NCBI GenBank assembly: GCA_026874595.1
Contig: CM049309.1
Span: forward strand, 16,944,576-17,008,575
Direction: 5' to 3'
From: Sipunculus nudus
Taxonomy: Eukaryota > Annelida > Sipuncula > Golfingiida > Sipunculidae
Length of the DNA stretch: 64,000 bases
The notes below the pieces were generated by a model. That model saw nothing but the letters and a program-made list of their open reading frames with translations, made no database searches and was not told the origin of the DNA. This document shows positions 1 to 11,204 of the stretch, piece by piece; the stretch's first letter is position 1; each line of letters opens with the position of its first letter. The translations under genes and the position numbers were made by a program.

Positions 1-240
1 ATGTACCTCCCCAAAGGTTTGTTTGTCCGTGTGTTTATTTGTCTGTTAGCAACATTACTCGAACAAAGTTTTCAAAGGATTTTGATGAAATTTTCAGGAT
101 TGCTAGGCAATGGTATATGAAACAATTGATCAAATTTTTTGGGTGATCATCGGGATCAAGGATTTCTTAAAAGGAAAAATGCTGCATTTCTGAGAGTGCC
201 ATATGGGAGTTATGAACTGCCTTAGCGGAGATATGCGCTC
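1..240. repeat. Probable dispersed non-coding repeat fragment
   Basis: No coding exon is visible here. The stretch ends in a run reading roughly cttagcggagatatgcgctc followed by tttcagtgcttttctag, which resembles a terminal sequence I have seen dispersed in many invertebrate genomes. There is no second copy in this window, so the repeat call rests on recollection only. It lies in the intron 5' of the first visible exon of the CBARP-like gene. Confidence 0.3.
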
Positions 241-388
241 TTTCAGTGCTTTTCTAGTTTAAGTTTAAGAATATTTGTTGTACACGTCTTTAAAACTGAC
301 CTCATTTGATTTCAAACATGACGTCAGATAATGTATTTACGGGAATAATTGACCGATTTTATTTTTATTTTACGTTTTGTAACGTCAG

Positions 389-3300
389 ATGATGAACCGG
401 AAGAGCCACCGAGTCCAGTAGTTCCGCCATCGCCGATACCAGTAGTTCCAGTTTTGCCCGTACAGCGACCTGCTTCAGAATCCCCGGAAAAGGAAAGAGT
501 ATCAGTAGACGCTGGGAAAAGAGTTTTGTTCCATAAAGGTGTCGAGACACGGAGGTCGTCTCAGCCGGAGGCCAGTCCTTCCTGGCACAGGTACCCCAAC
601 TATTTACTCAATAATCAACGCTACCAGTAGAGTAACGGCTCAGTAATTATGTCCTTATCTGGCTACACAGTATTAATCGATATCAGTAGAGTAGCTTTCC
701 TGATATAACAGTCCTAATATAACAGTCCTGGTATATATCATGACAGCTCTGTAATTACTTATCTGTCTACTCAGTGCACAGCGCCACTAGTAGAGTAGCT
801 ATCAATAGTCAGTTCTTTTAAGTTACAAACCAGCTCCATACATACTTAACTGACAACTCGGGACTCAGCGCTACCAGTAGAGTAGCTATCAAAAATTGGT
901 CCTTATATATAAGAAACAAACCAGCTCAAGACGAGAAGTACTAGTTGCTCACTAGTCAGAACATAATGCGACATCACTGGATGCAGAATGTTTTCCGTTA
1001 TTCCCGCTTAGTTTTACCGAACATTTGAATTCAATAATTGAAAAGAAAGCACGTTTTCTTTAAACAGGCAGGTTTGGGCTACCTTCTCAGTATTCCCTTT
1101 GGCTATCTTACTAGAAACAATACATGGAATACATGAATCGAATCATATATATGCTTTGTTTGACCTTACTTATACGTCCGACTGGTATAACAGTCGATTT
1201 GGACATTACATTAATGTCTGCAGGAATAGTTAAGAGGGTAATAATAATTTGCATTTTAGTTGCTCATTTGTTTGTAAGATTCCTCAACAAAAAAACCCCA
1301 TCTTCTCCATTTAAACTAAATTAATGATATATATTATGCACAAATCCCAGTTTTTGACGTAACCTTTCGGTACCAGAGATAAAGCCCCTGGTTAAAACTT
1401 CATCAATTTCCGCTATACGCATTATTGAATATACAACTGTTTCGACCTCATAATTAATTCAACAGCGTGCGTAGATAACTTAAGAACCAAGCGGAGTAAT
1501 TAAGTAAGAATTACTCATAATTGATCATAATATAACTACCATCATCGTCATACGAATAAGAATGCAAACTTCCGGCTTGTTAACCTTGGTTAAAAATAAA
1601 TATTTGTTTTATGGAAGTTAAGTGGAAGAACTTGCGTTGTATGTTCATTCTAATTTTCGTTCTTATGAATATGCAAATTGGGATATGAATATTAAGTTCC
1701 GGGCTCTCTTGTTTCTTATATCAGTGTTTCTACTCGCAGCAGGTACACAGAAGGCGATTATCATCATTTAAAACGGCACAAGATCAACCGGTCCGTTGAC
1801 GTGGCAACCATGGTTAAACAGAGGTCACTAAGTTCATCAGGACCGTCAGGAAAAGGGCGCCACAAGATCCGCGCACGCGCTATGACCTTTGACTTTAGTG
1901 ATAACATCCGGCGGGAGATCAGCATCGATGATGACTTAGGTCGAGAGGTGGAGAGTGTGGATGCTTCTACCCCAATGTTAACGCCGGTACGCGAGGAATC
2001 TGCATCACCGCTGTCTAAACTTCATAAAACGGAAGTGACCGCAGAGATACACCATAACCCGAGCAGCAGTAGCAGTGAGCTCAAGAGTGACGGAACCGGA
2101 ACTACAGTAAGAGCCGTGAGTCCTACCAAACTGACGGAAGCCAAAAGTGCCAAAAACAAACACTCTCAAAGCCTTGAGGTCGTAAGCCCAATGGAGAAGC
2201 GGGCTGGGCATGATAAGCGAAGAGTAATGTCGTATGAAGGAGAACTTCATGATTATAACAGAGCTGAAATTACTGAGTTTAACAGAGGACCTTTCTATAG
2301 TGCCGATTTTGATTTGGTTTCGGAGAATGGGTCACCTGAATTAAAGAGCAAGGTGCGTTATAACGACATGGGCAGCTTTGAGGATGTCAACGAAGCTCAC
2401 ATAGATCTTATTGATGAAATAGACATTGGTTGCCCGAATATCTCCGAAAGTGACACCGAAACGCTTAACGGCACCCAGAAATATCGTGAGCTCTGGAGCC
2501 TGAGAGCTACCTTTGAAGAAGAAGATGAACTTAGCGATACCATCAGGATGGAAGATATGGCGTGGACGCCAGAGCAATCACCTGACCGTGAACACGTGAC
2601 CACCTCGTATACTACGTCATTCGAGTCAAACACAGACGCGATCAATTATCATGAAGAGAGTAGTGATCAAACGCCGCTCAGTGATCATAATTTTAGCGAG
2701 GAGATAGGTAGGAGGAAAAAACCCTGTGCCAATCTACTCAACCCATCTGGCCAACAAGAGGTGCGCCGTCAGAACTATCGTAAACTTCTTAGTCACCGGT
2801 TACAAAAAGTACGAAAAAATAACGATAACAGTTTTGATAGCGTGGAAACCATAGAAACAGACGGGGATGTCTCGGATACCAGCAGACCGGAAGTTACCAC
2901 GACTTCTTTTGAATCAACCACTGATAATACAGATAGCACAGGCGACAGCCAAACGCATAAATTACAGCAGATGCGAGGGGACAGCGGATACAAATCTTTA
3001 GAGACACAGCAGACTTTGAAAGGAGGAAAGAAAGAACTCAAATTCTCCTTGGAGCAAGAAAGCATTGATGAAGAAACGAAAGAGCCTTTCCGAGAAAAGG
3101 ATCAAGCGCGCCCCCTGAGGGTGTCCCCAAAAACTGCGGGTCCTAGTGATGTCGCTCGTAGAACCCCTAAAGCAAATAGCTTTGAAAGACGCACCGGTAA
3201 AACAGCCTCTAAAAAGAGGCGTGATTACGGAAAAGGTCGCCAGATCGTGCACGTTTATGAAAGTATACACGAACCCGAGACAGATTCAAAGTCAGATCCA

Positions 3301-3807
3301 GCGCCGTCTGGTGACAGCTTTGAGGATAACATGAAACACGAGTCACCAAAAATATCTGTGTTTTCCCGTTTCTTTCGATCACATTCTCGGCCCAAACCGT
3401 CTTTGTCGCGAGATTACAGCGTGGACTCTAAAACGGACGCACTATATCATGAATTTATGAGGTACGACCCTACGTTAGATTCTAGGAACACGTTAACCGT
3501 CCGGAAATCCCCGAGGCTCCACGCACGACCGCAAATGCACCGCAAAAATACGGAGCCTTTGGAAATGGTCACCAGGCGGCGCGCTAAATTACCACTGGAG
3601 TTTCGTAGCGCCAGTCTGGGCAGCGACAGTAGCGCGAGCTCGGCCCGTCGCTTGTCTCCTCAGGACAGTATTGAAGAAGAATTTCTCATATCAGAAAGCG
3701 GTAAGGGGAGGGAGGGGGCAAGCCCACGTCATCATAGAACAAGGAGTTCTATTATTCGGGGAATCCCCATAATAAAACTACCGGAGGAGGATAGCACGGA
3801 CGTTTGA
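389..3807 (+). CDS. CBARP: CBARP-like calcium channel beta-subunit-associated regulatory protein (last two exons, 5' partial)
   Basis: Two exons, 389-590 and 1740-3807, stop TGA 3805-3807, give about 755 residues. The first exon follows acceptor cag at 386-388. Donor AG|GTACCC at 591 leaves two bases, and the second exon, after tactcgcag at 1739, supplies the one base needed, so the split codon reads Ser. Motifs shared with vertebrate CBARP as I recall it: KRVLFHKG then RYTEGDYHHLK across the splice (vertebrate RRYTLTEGDFHHLK), YRELWSLRATFE, GDSGYKSLE, RDYSVDSKTDALYHEF, and a terminal GIPIIKLPEED. In vertebrates CBARP is a single-pass membrane protein that binds Cav beta subunits and lowers calcium channel activity. 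The signal-anchor part is not in this window, so the 5' end is missing. The protein seen is Ser/Thr-rich and probably disordered. An in-frame ATG at 1810 in good context could be mistaken for the start, but the frame stays open upstream to the acceptor. Confidence 0.8.
608..900. repeat. Degenerate tandem repeat in the CBARP-like intron
   Basis: Four imperfect copies of a core resembling ccagtagagtagctatca start near 620, 684, 785 and 871, separated by 60-100 bp of looser similarity that includes recurring aaaccagctc words. It occupies the intron 591-1739. No function is visible. The rest of that intron shows no recognisable feature. Confidence 0.5.
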
Positions 3808-4161
3808 CATATTACCTTTTATTTGTTACCCTTTACCTAGATATTGTTAGGTGCCATGTGATGTTTGTGTTATTTTTTCCTTTCTATAATGAACTTGCTA
3901 ATGGGTTTCTCCTTTCATGCCGGGCTGGTTAGGCCACAGTCCCCGACGTGTCCTTTTAATGTTTACCACAGATACATGAGGTCACAAATGAATATTTTAC
4001 CGGTGCTATAAGATCTCATAACAAACTCATATATACATACGTAAGCGTATTAATATCTCATTACATATATATATATATATATTAAATATGTTATATAATA
4101 TAGAAATAACAAATCTATAATATATATATATATATATAATGGTTTTATGTGCATGCTTATT

Positions 4162-4211
<50 letters not shown>

Positions 4212-4640
4212 ATATATATTAGCTATTTAGGTAATTTATCGTAAATATACATATTTTGGCCAGTATATATAATTAATATAAAAATGTATATATATATATA
4301 TATATATACACATACATACATACATACAATGAACACATATACAATGATATACGTTTTATAAAAGCAGTGAGAGAAAAAGGGGTGAAACTTTTTTAAATAA
4401 GCGTATCAAAGTATTTTTGTCAATATTTTCCATTTATAAGCCAAGCGCCAGTCGTAAATTATAAGAATACTTCATGGGCAATAACAGGGCGTTATTACCG
4501 CTGACCTTATTTTATATTGCTGACTGTTACATCCTGTTTCGAGTTTTCCTTGTGTGTTTTAATCCAACAACTGTGAAATGTTAAGTTTTCTCAACGTTAG
4601 CTAGATCGTGTATGTTTTATAACAATCCCATTCAATATAA
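3808..4640 (+). other. Probable 3' UTR and downstream AT microsatellites of the CBARP-like gene
   Basis: Non-coding sequence after the CBARP-like stop codon. It holds several (AT)n tracts between about 4062 and 4308 followed by a short (CATA)n run to about 4326. I found no canonical AATAAA in the first 800 bp, so the polyadenylation site is undetermined. Confidence 0.4.
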
Positions 4641-7600
4641 AAACTATCATTTCTATCTACATAGGAGTTTGCACCATGTGTAAGCGAATATTTTGCACCA
4701 AAAGTGTTTTGTTTATTTTCACTTTTATGCTACAAATCATGATGTTCATACTGTCACGTAATGTATTATTAACTAGTTATACTGCTTTTTCAACATGCAC
4801 GGCTTGTAGAACTCCTAGTGTAAATTTAGCTTTTGTGCTGTCACTGGGAATGCACATTTACCACGCAGCATGCACACTTGTGTTATAAGATCAGCTTTCG
4901 AGCATCAAGGGTATTGCTTAAAAAACGCACAAGGCAGTTAACCGGAGCCTTATCCGTGTAACAAATATGAAGTTAAGACAAAGACTGTTTATTTCTTAAT
5001 GAATAAGGACGTAATGTGGACATCTTCTGCAACTCGAACACTCGGTATCATCCGCCGCCGGTAGGTGTCGTTAGTTCTGTTGGAAAGATCAAATGTGCAT
5101 CATATATCACCCCAACGCTGATTTTCCGTATTTTAGTATGCAATTGGCAGTTCAACAAAAATATCTGTCATGACAAAATTAATCCTTACAGTCAAACAGT
5201 TCACAGATCTGAAATATTATAAAAGTTTTCATCATAGGTTATCGTGTTGCCATATATTCGTATGTTAATGATTTGTCATAAACTCTGTTCACCGCTAGGT
5301 TTTGCATGTATCATGGCGACGATCATGGAGGTCATTATTATCAGATTTAGGTCCCGTTAAACATGCTATGGGAACATTTTCAGACCTGTTTTTGGTAGTG
5401 TCGTTAACATTCCCATGGCGGAAGTGAGTCAGCATTGCATGAACGTACTAATTATATTAATCAGTGCATCGAGATAGCGGTGACGAGCTGTTCACGTTTA
5501 GGGGACGTTATACTGTAATATTTGAATTCATGGTCATTGTCGGTATAGTGGTTACCTCTAGCAGGAGAATACTAAAGTTTCAGACAGCACTTGCAGACAG
5601 GACTTGGTTGTTTCTGTGCAAGCCGGGATATGTTTGTACAGAAGTTATATATATATAGTATTCATGCATAATAGCCAAAAATCAACGGGCTGGTTCCATG
5701 TCAACATATCATGTCCCACAGAAGGAGAATAATAATTAGAATACTTTGCATGTAGAGGTCATAGCTTTGCTTCACGTGTACGAGTTAATACATTTTGAGT
5801 GCTACCCGGCAACGCACATGCAGTGATTTACCCTTGTCCAAATATGGCGTCGTCATCTGCAGGTATAGCTTTTTAAATGACTGTTGTTGTGAACAATTGT
5901 GTTGGGATAAGTATAGTATTATGGTATAACTCTTGACAGAGACCTTAATACTAAAGTAATGGTATCTGAATTAAGAAACCACTAAGAGCAGAACTTTTAC
6001 TTAATTAATTACCTTTGAACTGGACCACAGTCAAAATGTTTTACTTTAAATATGTCTTGATTACTGTTATAAGACATATGCTCCTAAGCACCCTCTAGTA
6101 TTAGTAAAGTAAACAAGACACTCTACAGGAGATGCGCTAAAATTAATAATCCGTTATTGTATTTCTGTTATAAGATGCTTCAGCTGTTGGGGACAATACT
6201 TTTCAATGTATTAAAAAAATAACGTAAGAGAACCGAAGGTTGAATTATAATAAGCTAAAATAAACCATAGAATAATTTACATTTGAACACCAGTAAGCTG
6301 TGAAAAGCATTTGGGATTTAATGGTGTATAACAATAATACGCATTTTAAAATCTTTCAATATAATTTAAAATCAAACTCCTAACTGGTTCCTTCTCACAT
6401 TTATCTGACATGAAACAAAAGCATCGGTGGCTCACTGAACGAAGGTCTTTTACTGAATATGTAAGTGATTGCATGTTTCTTTGGCAATCTGCCAAGGTTA
6501 TCGGGACTATTAGCCTCTATGGCCTCATACCTGGACGTCTTGACTCAAAATATGCGCTTGTGTCATCTTTCTCTGTGTATTAATTAATTTGGGAGGTAAG
6601 TAACGAACGTTGATGTGTTAGCTTTGTAGTGAAGGATAGGGGATACCGGAATCAATTTCTGGGAAATGAGCTGTTTATGTAGAAACTGATGGAAATGTAA
6701 TAGATCTGTGACTGATTCATGTATGCATTCTTTCATGTATTGAGATTAAAGAATACTTTGTCCTTGGGGTAAATCAGCTGGTTTTAGCGGGCTATGAGTA
6801 GTAGATAGGCAAGGAAGCCTTTACATAGAGGATTGAATTAATATAATGACTGGCAGGTGGATGTATTTAAGTAAAATTCGGGATACACTCCTTGCGCAGC
6901 GGTTGTTTCGCTTAAAGGTTCGCTGGGTTTCACCACCAGGGGATTGACACAATGTGACCAGACCGATTAGAGCGGGCTGTAGCAGGTTTCCAGTGCACAG
7001 TCAGATTACCTTGCGGTGAAACGCAAACAAAGCATTTGTTTAGCGAAATAGGAATATAGCTTATAACCACTGTTCAAGGGGTGTTAGTCTGGGCTATAAT
7101 CATATTAATTAAACAAGCTCTCAGGCTAATGCTCTGTTCTGTGCACAAGTTCAACAGCGGTTGGACAGACAGCAACTCTGTGATCTACAGTTTAGGAAAT
7201 TTACATCTGGGTTGTGGTAGGTAGAAACTAACGTGCATGCATTATATGCATTATATGAGAGTGAGTAGATTATAGCGTTATAGCATGGACAGATTTGTAA
7301 TTGCAGATGAGGTCGTGGCGACAAATGTTTAGATTGCGACCCTATTTTATGGTTATATGTGTTGCGATTGTAATTTGAATGTAGTTATAAGGAGGGCAAA
7401 CTTGACTGTTGAGTCTGTTTACTAGTTACAGACTCTGACGGGTTTAGTGTAATGTGTTATAATATAACACGGGTTTGTTACTTGTGTCAGTGCAATTGTT
7501 ACAATATTTTCTTAAACAAATATTTCATCTGCAGAAGAATGTTTGAGAAAATGGAAAAGCCGATGTATGCTTGGTCTAAAACTATCATTAGCGCGTTCGT

Positions 7601-8840
7601 GCACTGCTACCGTCCATACAACCATAACATGGCCAATCAGAGCCACCAGCTTGGAACTGTAAGCCAATCATATAACGTCAAATCTTAGGTTGATATCATG
7701 TCAAGGCACATACACGTTTGTTGTGTCATCAATGTTACGTCAGGGTTAAACATCACGGAAAGGTAATTTTGATGATTTTTTTTTTGCATAACAGGCCTGT
7801 CTACGGACATTTAAAAATTCAAAGTACCAGTTTAGATTCTTGAGTTAGAGCATTTTAGGGACGATCAATTAAGTTATTAAATTTCATATTGAATTTAATT
7901 CTATAAAAAAATGCATGATTATACAACTGAATTTGATTCTTAAGGGTTTTCAAACTTCCAACCTTATGGTTTAAAGAAGTAGCATAATTGTCCAATTTTG
8001 AAAAAAATATGGTTTTGTACGAACCCTTTATATTCATTTGAAAACAATTTCAAAATATTACGCATTACGGATAACATAACAAAATATGGAACCCTAAAGC
8101 GGAAGACGGAGAGAGATGTACGAAATGGTCTAGTCGTGTTATTAATGTGTTGGTGAAGCTGAAATTAGAATTTCTGGAGATATAATTAGTGGGTTAGGGG
8201 ACTTCTAATTTTCTTGGTTTTACTTTTGAATGTTTGAGGTCGATTTTATCTCTTCCTATGGTGCTGTCTTTAGCGTCCGCTTTGCAGTGGAATTTTCATG
8301 CGGAAAATGCCGCCCCTTTCAAGTGTGCCGAATTGTGCATGTGCCGAGTTGTACACGTGCCGAATTGTCTGTGTTTGACTTTCCAGTCTCGTGCGCTGCT
8401 GGAGGGGAACTGTTCTTGTTACTGCGTTTCACTTGTTACATTGTTGTCTTATCATCTTGAGAGTTTAACTTTTTATTGGTCTGTCTTATATCCCGTATCT
8501 AGTGGGTTTATTAAACAAACTACATTCAAAAGAAATGAAAAAGTATTTGTTAAACGTTAAGTTTAAAATCAAAGTTCAGTTTACCCATAATATTTTTCGT
8601 GTTATTCTCTGATTCACTAATGTAAAGTAAACCCCCGTTCTCTCGCCAACACCAGTCCCAAACAAATAATTGGCCGGATAATCGATGGTATCGATCATAA
8701 AATGTTCATTGTAAATGGTTAATTCAATGGTGTTGAATTTAACCAGTTATGAACCATGAGTTATGAACCATTTACCATATGTAACGCGGCCGTTTGTATT
8801 GTCAACATTCTGAACAACAATGTCTGATCAATCAGTGGAT
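4641..8840. other. Gene-poor intergenic stretch
   Basis: Only short, composition-driven open frames occur on either strand and none resembles a known protein. The single item of note is a possible tiny first exon near 5844. Otherwise the stretch is AT-rich sequence without a recognisable gene or RNA gene. Confidence 0.4.
5844..5862 (+). other. Possible tiny first exon (very uncertain)
   Basis: ATATGGCGTCGTCATCTGCAG followed by GTATAG is an ATG frame of six codons (MASSSA) with a donor-like site, in a locally GC-richer patch. No continuing exon was identified. It may equally be chance. Confidence 0.15.
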
Positions 8841-9295
8841 GTTCATTGAAATTTGGCGATTATTCTCTCAAACTTAATGATGGTCTCACACTTTTAAACA
8901 GAGTTGTGAGGGACTTAAGGCATAATATGAAATTTAAACCCTCATGACAAACTACAACATTTATATTTAACAGCATGCTGGTTATATACTTTATGAAAAG
9001 AGACACAGGGCTTCTGTCATTTTTTAGAATATTAATGATACTAAACAACAAACCAGCAGCTTTGACATTTAGTTGTATGAGAATATGACAAGTTGTTTTG
9101 ACCATGATCAAATATGTGATATTTTGTTAAAAATATTTGCTCATATATTGATTTTGCTGCATTACTGAAATATTTTGCAAGATATGGTGTTGGTTTTATT
9201 CTAGTTAATTAAGCCTGTACTTACTTCCTTCATTGCAGCTTATTCTCATTAACTGTTCTGTCAGTTTATGAAAATACATCCAGATTTCAATGAAC
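8841..9295. mobile_element. Small TIR element (MITE-like), about 455 bp
   Basis: The left end reads gttcattgaaatttgg and the right end is ccagatttcaatgaac, an inverted match of 15/16 bases. The interior has no recognisable coding sequence. No clear target-site duplication is visible, so the boundaries are those of the inverted match. Confidence 0.45.
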
Positions 9296-10021
9296 AACCC
9301 CATATGGTACAGATAAATACGCGGAAACACATGCCGGTTGGCCTTTGTTGAGTTCCATAGAGAACTGAGTTATTTATAAAGAAGACAGACCATTAGGAGG
9401 TCGATATTATGTTGATGGAGAGGACGGGTGGCAAATATTCGAGGTTATACGGTATCTGCTGAAATGGGCTTTAACTTGTTATGATGCACATGGTGATTAA
9501 CGCACGATTTATAAATATTGCCCAAGCTGTTATGTTATCCTGTATTGTGCTTTATAGTTTGCGTGTGAACTGTCAAAAACTTTAATTAAAGCAGGAAATG
9601 ACGAATGCTGTACAAATAAGGTCTTGTTTAATGAACTAAAGTATTGTTACGAACACTCTTGTATCAACTTTATGTATTGAGGTACACTCATAATAGCTCT
9701 TTTGCAGGCGTATCAAATAACTCTTGAGTATGCATTTCAGTTTTATGCAAGTTAGTTACCGTTCTATTTAAGTCATAGGATATGTCTACTCTCACCTTAT
9801 GATATACTTTATTGTTTTGCTGCCTTTTCGCACTGATGATTCAACTTTATCAGTAATATGTTTTAGAGTGTTTCATAATGGATATTACAAGCATTTGTTT
9901 AAATGTTTTACGAGAAGCTACTGTTCATTATCTATACATATGGACAAGGTACGAAAATAACAATATATATATATTCACTGAACAAAAAGTATAGCCTGTC
10001 CGTAACTATATACATACATAC

Positions 10022-10066
<45 letters not shown>

Positions 10067-10716
10067 ATTTTCCTAACTTGTTCAGTATGTAGATAAAGTA
10101 TGCTTTAGTGGCGCTTGTGATGTCATGTCATATATCAGTGAAAAAAAACAGGTAAACTAACTTGATGTCAAACTTGCCCACTCAACTTTTTTTTTGCTTC
10201 ACAGTTGGAAAGAACTACTCATTTTACATTTTATAATAACAGTACGTCATTACCTACAACAATTACTTTGTGCACTCCACGCAGATTATCACGCACTGGT
10301 TCACAAATGTTTGTCTATTAATTAGAAATGACATTTCATAATCCCACGAAAATTGAATATATAACATTAACGATTCAGCACTACATCTTATTAAATTAAC
10401 CATAATATAGACGCGGTCATGTGATCATATTTTACTGCCGACCTTTCCATTAGAGTGCGATATCAGAATTCTCTACCTTGTCTATATTATTCTTTGTTAT
10501 TCCGGCTGCTTGGTCGTATGTTGCAGTACAAAATGAACTCAAAAGTCAAACGAGTTTACACCTTTTATATCTTGTTTATGTGACTTGTGATCTCAACAAT
10601 CCTGTACAGAGAACGTTGTATTTTTCGATATTTTCTATACATTATTAAAAACCTGTAACTTGTTCAAAAGGTCTTGTTGTTTTTACATCGTTTTCCATCA
10701 GTAACGATTATAAGTC
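9296..10716. other. Intergenic stretch with an AT microsatellite
   Basis: No gene is recognised. An (AT)n tract lies at about 10012-10065, preceded by (CATA)n-like sequence. Confidence 0.4.
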
Positions 10717-11097
10717 CTTAAAGCGTTAAGTGTTAATATCAACGTGTTTATAATATGTGGGGGGCCCGCCAAAATAATTAAAACAAATTAATCAGGGGCA
10801 TCTTGCAGCAAGTCAGATATGCCAGAGCTTTGCAAATGGCGTTTTGCTATAAGGAACCTTTTTAGCTCGGTATATATGCAACCTACCACCTTAGAATACA
10901 TTTTTTTTCGTTTGTCAACATTGTCGTTGTTCACAAACAAGTTGTTGATAAGCATGTTCATACATCCTTCACGTAGGCGTTATAAGAACTTTTCACTACC
11001 AAAATTACCATTAGATCATTAGTATACACACAGAGAAAGCCAGAAATCACATACATTCTATTTTCAAAAGGTATAGGTGAATGCACACCTTTTAAAC
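10717..11097 (+). mobile_element. TTAA-type MITE, family M1, copy 1
   Basis: Begins near cttaaag at 10717 and ends with aggtgaatgcacaccttttaaa. The interior matches the copies at 36.05, 36.5 and 45.7 kb: a stretch around gtttataatatgtgggggg, then catcttgcagcaagtcaga and ccagagctttgcaaatggcg. It is non-coding; the short open frame over it appears because the same sequence is repeated elsewhere, not because of a gene. Confidence 0.65.
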
Positions 11098-11114
11098 AGC
11101 GGTATGTCGGGCTC

Positions 11115-11204
11115 GTCTGTTTACTGTGATTAGCTTTCTGTCCGCGAAGTCTTAGGAGGATAAAACCTTCGCGAACAAGAAGCTAGATCTGCACAGGTGA
11201 ACAG
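11115..11204. repeat. Imperfect hairpin
   Basis: The arm gctttctgtccgcgaagt (about 11133-11150) pairs imperfectly with ccttcgcgaacaagaagc (about 11166-11183), and the pairing continues outward through ctgtttactgtg and cacaggtgaacag. The loop is about 15 bp. It may be a small foldback element. Confidence 0.4.

Noticed and set aside
1801-3807. A single-exon gene starting at 1801 or at the ATG at 1810
   Set aside because: The frame stays open upstream to a good acceptor at 1739, the peptide before 1810 matches the CBARP family, and the phase fits the exon ending at 590.
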